Assembly: GCA_944393215.1 (NCBI GenBank)
Contig: CALXZL010000002.1
Coordinates: 64,485-128,484, forward strand
From: an uncultured Alphaproteobacteria bacterium
GTDB lineage: Bacteria; Pseudomonadota; Alphaproteobacteria; RF32; CAG-239
Reading direction: 5' to 3'
Length of the DNA stretch: 64,000 nt
Both the position numbers and the translations under genes were made by a program. Shown piece after piece: positions 35,851-45,024 of this stretch. The notes beneath the pieces are model-generated. The model had not been told where the DNA came from and ran no database searches. It was given only the letters and a program-made list of their open reading frames with translations. Every line of letters begins with the position of its first letter. Within the stretch, counting starts at the first letter, position 1.

Positions 35851-37020
35851 GTGTTTGCAAAAAATATGACCAAAAATTTATTATGCGGAGCCGCATTAAT
35901 AGGACTTATCAGCGGCTGTACCAACGTTGCCCGCATGGGAGAAGACGGAAAATCTCCGACAATATGGCAATTCAATGACCAAGCGGCAGAAGATGCCAAC
36001 CTGGCAACGGTAGCATATTCACAAGGAAATTTTGAAGAAGCACAAAGATTAGCCGATCGCTCTTTACAATCCAATCCTAAACTACCGCAAGCCTTGATTG
36101 TAAGTGCCATGACCGCTGAACAATTAGGTCACTACAACCGCGCGCGCCAAAATTATGAAGACTTAATTTTATTAAATAGTGATGCCACCACCATTTTAGG
36201 CTCATCAAACGGCAAGCCGGAAAAAATGTCAACAATCGCCCAAAAACGCCTCCGAATGATAACTTTGCAGCAAAGTAAAATGGTTATAGAAGATGATAAC
36301 GGCGCCAAAGTTTTCAATATTGAAGATTCCAAAGCCTTAAGACAAAGCAAATCAGCCATAGCCAAAGCCATTTTTATGGCACAAAAGAAAAAGCCGGTGG
36401 TTGAAGAACCCACAACGGAAGAGCAAATTGAGGCAGCAGAAATTTTGTTTGACGACGGAGAACAAAACGTTATTGCACGCTTTTTAACCTTGAAAGAGCT
36501 GGCAGAAAATGATTTGGTTACACAAGAAGAGTTTTTAAATGCACGTTCGGCAAATATCGGAGCTTTGCTGCCGTTGACCAATGGAGCTCCGGCCTTTGGT
36601 ATTGATCGTGCGGTTCCCTCACCTGATTTGATTGTAGAACGCATTAATGTCCTAAAAGAAGCCACCGAAGCCAAAGCCATAACCCCGAGAGAATTTTTGG
36701 CGGAACGCAATCTGATTATAGAAACATTACTACCGCCGCATCCGCGTCAACGTGCCAAGAGACAACTTCCCACCAAAGATATAATGACGGCAGCAAAGAA
36801 CTTACGTAAATTGGAAGTTTTGTATGATTTGAATTTAATCACCACCAATGAAAAAGAAAAAGAAAAAGCCGCGATTGAAAATTATTTAGGCATTAATCGC
36901 GCCGCCGCAACGGCAAAAACAACAAAGCCGGAAACAGCAAAACCAACGGAAGAGAAAAAAGCCGAAGATGAAAAATCCAAAGCCGAGCCGTTAGTTCCAA
37001 TGGTTTCCAGCCCGTTTTAG
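35851..37020 (+). CDS. TPR-containing lipoprotein
   Basis: 389 residues from a GTG with GGGAG seven nt upstream. N-terminal signal with lipobox LISGC (Cys24), then two TPR-like helical pairs (about 48-110: ANLATVAYSQGNFEEAQRLADRSL, PKLPQALIVSAMTAEQLGHYNRARQNYEDL). After these come a low-complexity linker and several helices with repeated TAEEF/TQEEFLNARSANIGALLP and TPREFLAERNLIIETLLP-type segments, then a Lys/Glu/Pro-rich tail. A scaffold role in the periplasm or in polysaccharide export is inference. It ends with TAG and a terminator. Confidence 0.75.
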   Translation: MFAKNMTKNLLCGAALIGLISGCTNVARMGEDGKSPTIWQFNDQAAEDANLATVAYSQGNFEEAQRLADRSLQSNPKLPQALIVSAMTAEQLGHYNRARQNYEDLILLNSDATTILGSSNGKPEKMSTIAQKRLRMITLQQSKMVIEDDNGAKVFNIEDSKALRQSKSAIAKAIFMAQKKKPVVEEPTTEEQIEAAEILFDDGEQNVIARFLTLKELAENDLVTQEEFLNARSANIGALLPLTNGAPAFGIDRAVPSPDLIVERINVLKEATEAKAITPREFLAERNLIIETLLPPHPRQRAKRQLPTKDIMTAAKNLRKLEVLYDLNLITTNEKEKEKAAIENYLGINRAAATAKTTKPETAKPTEEKKAEDEKSKAEPLVPMVSSPF

Positions 37021-37037
37021 CTGTAACTTATAATTTA

Positions 37038-37066
37038 AAGAGGGTTCGGCTGAACCCTCTTTTTTC
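37038..37066 (+). terminator. Intrinsic terminator after the TPR gene
   Basis: AAGAGGGTTC/GAACCCTCTT with GGCT loop and T6. Confidence 0.85.
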
Positions 37067-37138
37067 TTGCCAAAATAAGATATCTGATATAAAAGAAGCC
37101 TAATTTCAAAAATTAAAGACAATTAAATAAGGTAGAAA

Positions 37139-38725
37139 ATGAATAATACTGTAAATAAGCGCAAAACCTTTGCCATTATTTCGCACCCGGATGCCGGTAA
37201 AACCACTTTGACCGAAAAATTGTTGCTTTTCGGCGGTGCAATTCAACAAGCCGGAGCCGTCAAAGCTCGTGGAGAAAACCGCCATGCTCACTCTGACTGG
37301 ATGAAGGTGGAGCAAGAAAGAGGAATTTCGGTTGCATCATCGGTGATGAATTTTGAATATAAAGATATTACTTTTAATTTGCTTGATACCCCCGGACACG
37401 AAGACTTCTCCGAAGATACCTACCGTGTGTTAACCGCGGTTGACTCCGCCGTCATGGTTTTGGACTCCGCTAAAGGTATTGAAACCCAAACCAAGAAGTT
37501 GTTTGAAGTTTGCCGTTTAAGAGATGTGCCGATTTTAACCTTCATCAACAAACTTGACCGCGAAGGTTTGGATCCGTTTGTTTTGCTGGATGATATTGAA
37601 AAGACCTTGGCTTTGGAAGTCACACCTGCCAGCTGGCCGATTGGTATGGGTAAAGATTTCTTAGGCTGCTACGATTTATTGAACGACCAACTGATTTTGA
37701 TGAACAAAACCGGAGATAAGTCGCAAATTAATGCCACGATTGAAACCTGCAAAGGCTTGGATGACAAAAAATTAGATGAATTGTTACCGGCTCACGCGGT
37801 TGAAAAATTGCGTGAAGACGTGATGATGATTAAAGAACTCTGCCCTGAGTTTTCTCTTGAATCCTATCTGGCAGGTATTCAAACACCGGTGTTTTTCGGC
37901 AGTGCCATCAACAACTTCGGTGTCAGAGAAGTTTTGGAAGGGTTACACAATATTGCCCCGACACCGAGAGAACATCCGGCAGTAGAAAGAGAAGTTAAGC
38001 CGGAAGAAAATAAAGTTACGGGTTTTGTTTTCAAGATTCAAGCCAATATGGACCCCAAACACCGTGACCGTATTGCCTTTATGCGTATCTGTTCCGGACA
38101 CTTCAAACGCGGCATGACCTTAAACCAAGTTCGCACCGGTAAAGGGATTAAAGTTCCAACCCCTGTCATGTTCTTGGCACAAGAAAGAGAATTGGCGGAA
38201 GATGCATATGCCGGCGATATTATCGGGATTCCCAACCACGGACAACTTCGCATCGGCGATACCTTAACCGAAGGCGAAAAATTGCACTTCACCGGAATTC
38301 CGAGCTTTGCGCCGGAATTGTTGAAATCGGTTCGCGCGCTTGATCCGTTGAAATCCAAACACTTGGGCGCAGCCTTACAACAAATTGCCGAAGAAGGCGG
38401 TGCCAGCGTGTTCAAACCGGTTGTCGGCTCGGAATGGATTGTCGGCGTGGTCGGGGCTTTGCAATTTGAAGTTATGGCAGATAGAATTCGTTCAGAATTT
38501 AATTTGCCGGTTGCTTTTGAACCCACACAATATTTCACCGCCCGTTGGGTTGATTGCAAAGATAAGCAAAAATTGAAGAAGTTTATTGATGCCAACCAAG
38601 GCTCGATGGCAACCGACCATGACGGTGCCGATGTCTTTTTGGCAAGAAACGCATGGCACTTAAACAAAGCTCAGGAAGATTTCCCCGATGTAGAGTTCAA
38701 GAAAACCCGCGAACAAATGTTCTAA
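37139..38725 (+). CDS. prfC: Peptide chain release factor 3
   Basis: GTPase that recycles RF1/RF2 after termination. 528 residues. G1 SHPDAGKTTLTEKLL (near residue 16), G2 with KARGENRHAHSDWMKVEQERGISVASSVM, G3 DTPGHEDFSEDT, G4 NKLDR, followed by RF3-type domains II and III including the C-terminal VEFKKTREQMF. Ribosome site AAGG upstream. Ends in a strong terminator. Confidence 0.96.
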   Translation: MNNTVNKRKTFAIISHPDAGKTTLTEKLLLFGGAIQQAGAVKARGENRHAHSDWMKVEQERGISVASSVMNFEYKDITFNLLDTPGHEDFSEDTYRVLTAVDSAVMVLDSAKGIETQTKKLFEVCRLRDVPILTFINKLDREGLDPFVLLDDIEKTLALEVTPASWPIGMGKDFLGCYDLLNDQLILMNKTGDKSQINATIETCKGLDDKKLDELLPAHAVEKLREDVMMIKELCPEFSLESYLAGIQTPVFFGSAINNFGVREVLEGLHNIAPTPREHPAVEREVKPEENKVTGFVFKIQANMDPKHRDRIAFMRICSGHFKRGMTLNQVRTGKGIKVPTPVMFLAQERELAEDAYAGDIIGIPNHGQLRIGDTLTEGEKLHFTGIPSFAPELLKSVRALDPLKSKHLGAALQQIAEEGGASVFKPVVGSEWIVGVVGALQFEVMADRIRSEFNLPVAFEPTQYFTARWVDCKDKQKLKKFIDANQGSMATDHDGADVFLARNAWHLNKAQEDFPDVEFKKTREQMF

Positions 38726-38732
38726 GATTAAG

Positions 38733-38756
38733 AGCCTCTCGTTTGAGAGGCTTTTT
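38733..38756 (+). terminator. Intrinsic terminator of prfC
   Basis: AGCCTCTC/GAGAGGCT with GTTT loop followed by TTTT. Confidence 0.85.
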
Positions 38757-38805
38757 CATTGATATAACATCAAAAATTTGGTAGAATAGGAAGTGGAGAA
38801 AGGAT

Positions 38806-39816
38806 ATGGAAGAAGATTACTTAAAATTTTATCACATATCGCGAGATGCCTCTGAACAAACCTCTGAAAAATTTTTAGAAAGAGGCATTGTTCCTAATGC
38901 CGGAATGGGATATGGAGGGCAAGCTCAAGGCTTTTATTGTTGGACCAGTGAAGAAAGAGCAAAAAAATATTATTGTTCTCTTGTAGTCGCTGCCGATGCT
39001 GAATGGGCTATGGAAAAATTTGGCATAGATATCAGATTAAAAGATGGAAATGCCCTCGAACTCGAAACCAAAATAAAAAAATCCGATATTCAATACCCCA
39101 ATTGGCAATTAGATAATGAACAGCATGCCAATCCTAAAAGAGGAAGAGATCGCTCTGTTTTCTTTGAATTTTGGGAAAGCCAAAAAGAACATTTTCAAAA
39201 TAAAGAATGTAATTTTACAATTAGCCCAAATTCTGATGAAGAATATCATGTCAAAGGGCTTAATTGGAACGAAGAAAAAAAATGCCCCATTATTATATAT
39301 GAGAAAGAAGGAAAACTTGTTTCAGAAGATGTAGATTCAACAAAAGCCGAATATTCTTTCCGCACACAAGCCATAAATGATTATTTATGCATCAACGCCC
39401 CCGAATATCAAAATGACTATAACCAATTAATCTTCGGCGTTGCTGAAAACAAACCTGAGATTGAAATAAATGGGCATAAACTTCATACCAAAGACATCCC
39501 GATTAAATATTGTTCAACCGAGCCCTTGCAAGATATCAATGTATATAAATTACACGGAGAAATTGCCTATGATCCGGACAATCAAAAACGCTATCTTGAA
39601 GAAAGCAATGACGAATATCAATGGGGTGAGTATAGAGTTAAAATACAAGAAGAAAAACTATCTAAATATACAAATTCTAATAGCCAATATTTGGAACAGG
39701 TAAAACAAAAACTCGCAAAACATAATAACAATTATTTGAATCAAACAAGTCAACATCAACAAAGCACTTTAGACATAAATGATATTATCAAAAATTCCAA
39801 TATCTTAAACCGATAA
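38806..39816 (+). CDS. Hypothetical protein, 336 aa, possible ADP-ribosyltransferase-like N-terminus
   Basis: No established family recognised. The N-terminal YHISRDASEQTSEKFLERGI with a following GYGGQAQGFYCW segment resembles the His-loop and aromatic/Gly strand pattern of DUF3990/ADP-ribosyltransferase-like folds; this is inference and could be wrong. No signal peptide. The middle is acidic, Asn/Glu-rich; the C-terminus is Gln/Asn-rich (NQTSQHQQS). AAAGGA-type site upstream. Its last 29 nt overlap the converging comEC gene, so it ends inside that gene's 3' end. Confidence 0.55.
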   Translation: MEEDYLKFYHISRDASEQTSEKFLERGIVPNAGMGYGGQAQGFYCWTSEERAKKYYCSLVVAADAEWAMEKFGIDIRLKDGNALELETKIKKSDIQYPNWQLDNEQHANPKRGRDRSVFFEFWESQKEHFQNKECNFTISPNSDEEYHVKGLNWNEEKKCPIIIYEKEGKLVSEDVDSTKAEYSFRTQAINDYLCINAPEYQNDYNQLIFGVAENKPEIEINGHKLHTKDIPIKYCSTEPLQDINVYKLHGEIAYDPDNQKRYLEESNDEYQWGEYRVKIQEEKLSKYTNSNSQYLEQVKQKLAKHNNNYLNQTSQHQQSTLDINDIIKNSNILNR

Positions 39817-41833
39817 AATCACGTATGGTTTTAATTTTTATTTTATCTTTTTCAAAATAAATGCTGGCGCCTTCGGCTTGAGATGTATCAAATTTTTTGC
39901 CGTCAATTTCTAAGCGTTTATCTTTATGAAAACGAACGCGATTTTTATAAAGGCAAGACTTTTTATCACATACTAAATCAAGCCAAGACTTATCTGTCTT
40001 TTTACCTCGATAAATTTGATAAAGCTTGCGCCGTTCTTTTTCATCAAGCTTTTTATTAGCAGTTTTCTCGAGCCACATCTGCTTGGTAAAATTGTTGCCG
40101 CGCGCAGGCAAAATCACCAAATCTCCCTGCTCGTCTTTCACGGCAAGTAAAGATGCCTCATTATCCACCATAACATCCGGCGTTTTGACCGTAAAAATGC
40201 TCAACACACCGACAAGAATAACCACAAAGCCCCATTTGCGCCATGGCATATTCCACAAACAGAGCCACAATCCGCCGAGAATAATCAGCGCGAAACCCCA
40301 AGTCGGCATGGATAGGACTTGATAACCCGAGTTTGGCAAAGCAGCCACATAGGCAGTGATATTATTGATAAGCCCTATTCCCCAGCCAACCAGTTTGAGC
40401 GGAAGCACATCCAAACCTAACGGCATTAGAATAAGTGCCAAAAGCACAAAAGGCATCACAATCAAGCCGATAATCGGTCCGGCTAAGATATTGGTTAAAC
40501 TTGTGTAGAGCGCAATTTTATTGAAATGATAAACGGCAAAAGGCGTAGTTGCCAAACTGGCAATAAAATCAGCCACTAAAATACCGATGAGATATGCCCA
40601 GATGTAGCGAAAAAATTTGACCGCTTTGCCGCTGTCAGGATTTCCGCGCAAAAAGCGTTGCAAAGCTCCGGCATATTTTTCATAAAAGGCAATCAAAGCC
40701 ACCACGGCAGCAAAAGACATTTGAAAACTTGCCCCGATAAGTGCTTGCGGAGAAAAGAATAAAATGAACATTGCCGCCCAAGAGATTGTGCGCATCGAAA
40801 TGGCTTTGCGCCCGATAAATATGCCCAAAACCACAATCAGATTCATAATAAATGCACGCTGTGCCGGAACTTGTGCACCTGAGATAAACAGATAAAATAT
40901 GCTGATGAGGATTGCCATTATCGCCGCCGGCTTTTTAGAATCATAACGCAAAGCAAGTGGTGGAATAAAAGCCATAAACAAACGAACAAAGAAGAACATC
41001 AGTCCGGCAATCATCGTCATATGCAAGCCCGAGATTGAGAGAAAATGCGCCAAACCGGAATCCCGATAATCTTGTATCACTTTGCGGCTGATAACCCCCT
41101 GCTCTCCGGCAACAATCGCCGCGGCAATCGAAGCTTCGTCAGAAGGAAGAATGGTGCGAATATGATTAATGATTTTGGCACGCAATTCATCAATATAGAA
41201 ATTAAATTTTTCAGCAAAACTCGGTTGGGTTGAGCAATCAATTTCATAAACCGAACTCATGGCAAAACCGTTGGCATCAATCTCTTCAAAATAGGCTTTG
41301 CGGTCAAACTGATAGCCGCCGATAATCACCGGTTTTCCGGCAGGCATCAAATTTGCCGCCATTTCCACGCATTGTCCGACCTTAAAGTCGCTTTTTTTCA
41401 TACGTGTACTGACTTTGACCGTGCCAAAGCTCCGATTCTGTTCAAAATTTGATGTATCTTTAAGAATAAAGCGTTGAAAACCGCGATAATTATAGTCAAT
41501 TTTGGTAATCATACCGCTGATATAAGTCAGTTCGGGCGATTTTATCTCTTTTGCTTTGTTAAGATAAGTAGCTTTGAGCTGAATATTGGCAAAGCCAAGT
41601 GCAATAACACCGATAATCATCAGAAAAATGAGAACTCTGATATGACGACGAAATAAAATGGCTAAAAGAATAAGAGCTTCCAAAATTCCCAAAGTCCACC
41701 AAATGGAAAGCTCAAAAGGCATTTGAAAATAAAGCGCAATACCTAAACCAAACAGAACCGGCATCCACAAAAACCACCGATTCTGTTCTCCGACAAATTG
41801 TTCTTTTATATATAAAAAAATTTTATACATCAT
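39788..41833 (-). CDS. comEC: ComEC/Rec2-family competence/DNA-uptake membrane protein
   Basis: 681 residues with about 10-12 membrane helices. N-terminal DUF4131-type OB-like region (about 90-190), then the Competence domain: GEQGVISRKVIQDYRDSGLAHFLSISGLHMTMIAG and GAQVPAQRAFIM. The C-terminal soluble domain is short and lacks the metallo-beta-lactamase HxHxDH motif, so it may only conduct DNA or have another function. It converges with and overlaps the 336-aa gene by 29 nt. Other competence genes are not in the window. Confidence 0.9.
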   Translation of the reverse strand: MMYKIFLYIKEQFVGEQNRWFLWMPVLFGLGIALYFQMPFELSIWWTLGILEALILLAILFRRHIRVLIFLMIIGVIALGFANIQLKATYLNKAKEIKSPELTYISGMITKIDYNYRGFQRFILKDTSNFEQNRSFGTVKVSTRMKKSDFKVGQCVEMAANLMPAGKPVIIGGYQFDRKAYFEEIDANGFAMSSVYEIDCSTQPSFAEKFNFYIDELRAKIINHIRTILPSDEASIAAAIVAGEQGVISRKVIQDYRDSGLAHFLSISGLHMTMIAGLMFFFVRLFMAFIPPLALRYDSKKPAAIMAILISIFYLFISGAQVPAQRAFIMNLIVVLGIFIGRKAISMRTISWAAMFILFFSPQALIGASFQMSFAAVVALIAFYEKYAGALQRFLRGNPDSGKAVKFFRYIWAYLIGILVADFIASLATTPFAVYHFNKIALYTSLTNILAGPIIGLIVMPFVLLALILMPLGLDVLPLKLVGWGIGLINNITAYVAALPNSGYQVLSMPTWGFALIILGGLWLCLWNMPWRKWGFVVILVGVLSIFTVKTPDVMVDNEASLLAVKDEQGDLVILPARGNNFTKQMWLEKTANKKLDEKERRKLYQIYRGKKTDKSWLDLVCDKKSCLYKNRVRFHKDKRLEIDGKKFDTSQAEGASIYFEKDKIKIKTIRDFIGLRYWNF

Positions 41834-41926
41834 GCAGACAATTTAAAATATTTTTATAACATTTGCAAAAATTTAATCTTTACTTGTGTAGAATATAGGC
41901 ATCAGTTTTATAAAAGGATATATATC

Positions 41927-42346
41927 ATGAAAAAAATATTCATTATTGCCATGGCTTTGTCACTATCTTCATTTACAAACGCACATGCATCTTCAGCTCC
42001 ACTAAATGAATATAATTGGCAAATGCCGAACACGAGCACACCGGCACGAGGACAAACGGTATCTGCAAGAAACATGATAGATGAATTTGGAAATCCGATT
42101 TCAGCAAATCAAGGAGGCTCTCCGTCATTACAGACATTACCAATATGCGAACAAAATTGTCCGGGCTTCAGCAGTGATATTACAGAGTGTTCTGACGGTT
42201 ATCGTTTAATTTCTTGTCCTGTAACCGGTTGTTTTCAATATAACAAATGTGAACCCATCCCTTGTGCTCCCGGATATGACACTTCTTATAAAGATTGTCC
42301 GATATATGTTCAGCCGGATAATTATTTATGCAGCAAATGCAAATAA
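41927..42346 (+). CDS. Secreted Cys-rich small protein, 139 aa
   Basis: Signal peptide of about 22 residues (cleavage near AHA/SS). The mature protein has 12 Cys in its C-terminal half in a regular spacing: CEQNCPGF, ECSDGYRL, CPVTGCF, CEPIPCAPGYDT, CPIY, CSKCK. Such disulfide-rich modules occur in periplasmic or surface proteins. AAAAGGA site and its own terminator. Function unknown. Confidence 0.65.
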   Translation: MKKIFIIAMALSLSSFTNAHASSAPLNEYNWQMPNTSTPARGQTVSARNMIDEFGNPISANQGGSPSLQTLPICEQNCPGFSSDITECSDGYRLISCPVTGCFQYNKCEPIPCAPGYDTSYKDCPIYVQPDNYLCSKCK

Positions 42347-42352
42347 AAATTC

Positions 42353-42392
42353 AAAAAAAATCCGTCAGCAAATAAAGCCGACGGATTTTTTT
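42353..42392. terminator. Bidirectional intrinsic terminator
   Basis: AAATCCGTC/GACGGATTT stem with long A and T tracts between the Cys-rich gene (+) and the LpxD-domain gene (-). Confidence 0.85.
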
Positions 42393-42393
42393 A

Positions 42394-42684
42394 TCAATTC
42401 CACACTTTGTTCATCAATTTGGAAGAAGCCTCTTGAATATTGTTCACAACAATAATGTTGGGAACATGATATCGTTTGAGATACTCTTCCAGCCCACAAA
42501 CGGTAACAACGGCACAAACATCCGCTGTCAGACAATTAACATCATAACAATTTGCAACAAAGCAGAGTTCATTTTGTTTAGCAGATTTAATCGCCGTCAC
42601 ACCTTCAATAAGATAATCTCTGTCACCGCAGAGAACAGTACCATTAATCATTTGAGCAATTTGCCCTAAACTAATTTGTTCCAT
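42394..42684 (-). CDS. Stand-alone LpxD N-terminal (uridine-binding) domain
   Basis: 96 residues. SLGQIAQMINGTVLCG, ITGV-like IEGVTAIKSAKQNELCFVANCYD and VPNIIVVNNIQEASSKLM match the non-repeat N-terminal domain of LpxD, the UDP-3-O-acyl-glucosamine N-acyltransferase. The hexapeptide beta-helix and catalytic domain are absent; a terminator follows at once. No Shine-Dalgarno site is evident, only AT-rich DNA upstream (42690-42914 holds nothing else). It lies near lpxB/lpxI/lpxA but not in their operon. It may bind UDP-GlcNAc derivatives or be a regulatory or relic fragment. Confidence 0.7.
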   Translation of the reverse strand: MEQISLGQIAQMINGTVLCGDRDYLIEGVTAIKSAKQNELCFVANCYDVNCLTADVCAVVTVCGLEEYLKRYHVPNIIVVNNIQEASSKLMNKVWN

Positions 42685-42914
42685 ATATATTAAGATTAAA
42701 AATGAAAATCAAATTAAAAGAAAACTGACATTTCACAATGGCAGCTTTCCAAATGCAATGTAAAAAGATTTACTTAAATTAAAGTAACCAAAATAAATTA
42801 AAAGTACTAAAAAAAATTCGACACTCACGTGCGGAAATATATTCTAAAATTATAGTCAAAAATATAACAAAGTGAATAATGGATATACCAAAGACAAATA
42901 AAAATCAAGTAAAA

Positions 42915-44072
42915 TCACAACCCCTTATTATTTTTGATAATTTCAAAAATAATTTCAGCGGCATTTTGGCTCGGCGTTTGTTCTCCTTGCCCCAAAATTT
43001 TACGAACTTTTGCAAACCCCTCCATTTGACGATGATATAAATCTTCTTGCCGTAATAATTCCAAAATATAATTACGAAGATTACCCTTCACACAACGTTC
43101 TTGCAAAAGTTCGGGAATAATTTCACGCCCAAGCAAGATATTTGAAAGATTAACAAATTGAATATGCAAAAACTTCTTAGCCAGAAAAGCCGTTAAAGGA
43201 GCAACCTTATAGGCAATAATATGCGGAATATCACAAATTGCCAACTCCAAAGCCACCGTTCCGGAAGCGGCAATGGCAGCAGACGAGGCTCTGAAAGCAC
43301 CGTATCTGTCTTGTTGGATTTCCACCACCAAAACCGGAAGATTATATTTTTGAAGTTCTTGTTTGACCATATTGGCAACGGTTTTAACAGTCGGCAAAAC
43401 AAAATAAAAATCTTTATCAGCATTATGAAGTTCTTGCGCCGCCTCCATAAAAACCGGTAAAAGACGCGAAACTTCATTTTTACGAGAACCCGGAAGGATT
43501 GTGATGATTTTTTTATTTTCGGGAATATTAAATTTTTTTCGAAAAGCGCTTCCGTCAGCCGCAATTGCTTCACTCTCAATCACCGGATGTCCGACAAAAC
43601 GGGCATCAAGTTTATAAGGAGTAAAATATTTAGGTTCATAAGGGAAGAGAGTCAAAAGGCAATCAATATATTTATACATGGTACGTGCGCGTTTTTTCTT
43701 CCAAGCCCAAACTTGCGGTGCCACGTAATGCACTTGCGGGATACCGAGTTTGAGTTTACGCAAGGCTTTATGGATACGAGAAGAAAAGCTCCAAGAATCT
43801 ATTGTTACGACAACATCGGGCTTAACTTTTTGAATATCAGCAATAGTTTCTTTAATATGTTTCAAAATCTTGGGAATACTGGGAATAACTTCGGTTAGCC
43901 CCATCACGGCTAAATCGGAAATATCGTAAAGAGATTTCAGACCTTCGGCTTCCATAGTGTCACCGCCGACACCGTAAAACTCAATATTTTTATCTTTGCG
44001 GCGCATGGCACGCATCAAACGAGAACCGAGCAAATCGCCCGATGGTTCTCCGGCAATCAGATATATTTTCAT
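42915..44072 (-). CDS. lpxB: Lipid-A-disaccharide synthase
   Basis: Condenses lipid X with UDP-diacylglucosamine. 385 residues, GT19 family. Start MKIYLIAGEPSGDLLGSRLMRA with the GEPSGD motif, GVGGDTMEAEGL, VDSWSFSSRIHKALRK, LPGSRKNEVSRLLPV and the C-terminal ASGTVALELAICDIPHIIAYK. It lies 3 nt downstream of lpxI. Confidence 0.96.
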   Translation of the reverse strand: MKIYLIAGEPSGDLLGSRLMRAMRRKDKNIEFYGVGGDTMEAEGLKSLYDISDLAVMGLTEVIPSIPKILKHIKETIADIQKVKPDVVVTIDSWSFSSRIHKALRKLKLGIPQVHYVAPQVWAWKKKRARTMYKYIDCLLTLFPYEPKYFTPYKLDARFVGHPVIESEAIAADGSAFRKKFNIPENKKIITILPGSRKNEVSRLLPVFMEAAQELHNADKDFYFVLPTVKTVANMVKQELQKYNLPVLVVEIQQDRYGAFRASSAAIAASGTVALELAICDIPHIIAYKVAPLTAFLAKKFLHIQFVNLSNILLGREIIPELLQERCVKGNLRNYILELLRQEDLYHRQMEGFAKVRKILGQGEQTPSQNAAEIIFEIIKNNKGL

Positions 44073-44075
44073 GAG

Positions 44076-44924
44076 CTATTCCTCACTCGCGTTCAAATAA
44101 TCGGCAGGATCAATTCCGATTATAAATAAGCCTTCTTTGTTGGCATAATCAATCACATTTTTTTCAGCAACAATCAAAGCATTTCCGGCATGAACAGCCA
44201 CACCGCGCAGACCGGAGTTTTTGGCATTTTTAAGAGTATTGAGACCGATGGTCGGCAAGTCAATACGCATATCTTGTTGAGGTTTTCTGAGCTTGACCAA
44301 AACACCACCCTCACCTTTGCGCTTATATTCACCGCAACGCATAATGAGTTTATCTGTTCCTTCAATTCCTTCAACACCCAAAACCAAGCCTTGTTGCACG
44401 ACAACCGATTGTCCGACATCAAGTCTGCCGAGTTCCAAACCAACCTCAACCCCGCGTTTAATATCGGCTTGTGCTTTTTTATCGGGTTTATGTTTGGTCA
44501 AAACCCCTGTTTTAACCAATAAATCGGGCATAACCTCATGCACACCTTTAACATGCATACCGTCATGTTCAAACTCTTTAACCACGGCGCGCAAGATTCC
44601 GTCATCACCCAAAGATTTCATCCCGATTTTGGCAAAAAAAGCCGTCGTACGCAAATCAGGCACCAATTCTTTAAAGCTCGGTCGTTTAATGGTACCGATC
44701 ATCACCACATCCTGCACGTTTTCTTCCTTCAAACGTTTAAAACCGGATCCGGCTTGTCCCAAGCGTATCCAAGCATGAGGGATTGTGTCATTAACAAGAT
44801 GTTCATCGGCATTACCATCAATCGCCAAAACAAAAAAGTCGCGATTTTGTTGTTGGCAATACTCAATCAACATCCGAGGAATATCTCCGCCGCCGGCAAC
44901 GATACCGAGTTTACGTTCAAACAT
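44076..44924 (-). CDS. lpxI: UDP-2,3-diacylglucosamine hydrolase LpxI
   Basis: Converts UDP-diacyl-GlcN to lipid X (2,3-diacyl-GlcN-1-P). 282 residues, DUF1009 family, the LpxH replacement common in alphaproteobacteria. N-terminal GIVAGGGDIPRMLIEYC; central QAGSGFKRLKEENVQDVVMIGTIKRPSF; C-terminal DQ-pocket DLPTIGLNTLKNAKNSGLRGVAVHAGNALI. It is upstream of lpxB and separated from lpxA by 100 nt. Confidence 0.95.
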   Translation of the reverse strand: MFERKLGIVAGGGDIPRMLIEYCQQQNRDFFVLAIDGNADEHLVNDTIPHAWIRLGQAGSGFKRLKEENVQDVVMIGTIKRPSFKELVPDLRTTAFFAKIGMKSLGDDGILRAVVKEFEHDGMHVKGVHEVMPDLLVKTGVLTKHKPDKKAQADIKRGVEVGLELGRLDVGQSVVVQQGLVLGVEGIEGTDKLIMRCGEYKRKGEGGVLVKLRKPQQDMRIDLPTIGLNTLKNAKNSGLRGVAVHAGNALIVAEKNVIDYANKEGLFIIGIDPADYLNASEE

Positions 44925-45024
44925 AAAAACATCCTTACAATATTATAATAAAATCAGAATAACCGGCAAAGCATACTTTTTCAAGTAAAACCATGCCGGT
45001 CATCACCGTAAAATTTGTGCAGGA

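Noticed and set aside
39788-41833. comEC with an intact metallo-beta-lactamase domain
   Set aside because: The C-terminal domain is short and lacks HxHxDH, so the domain is not claimed.
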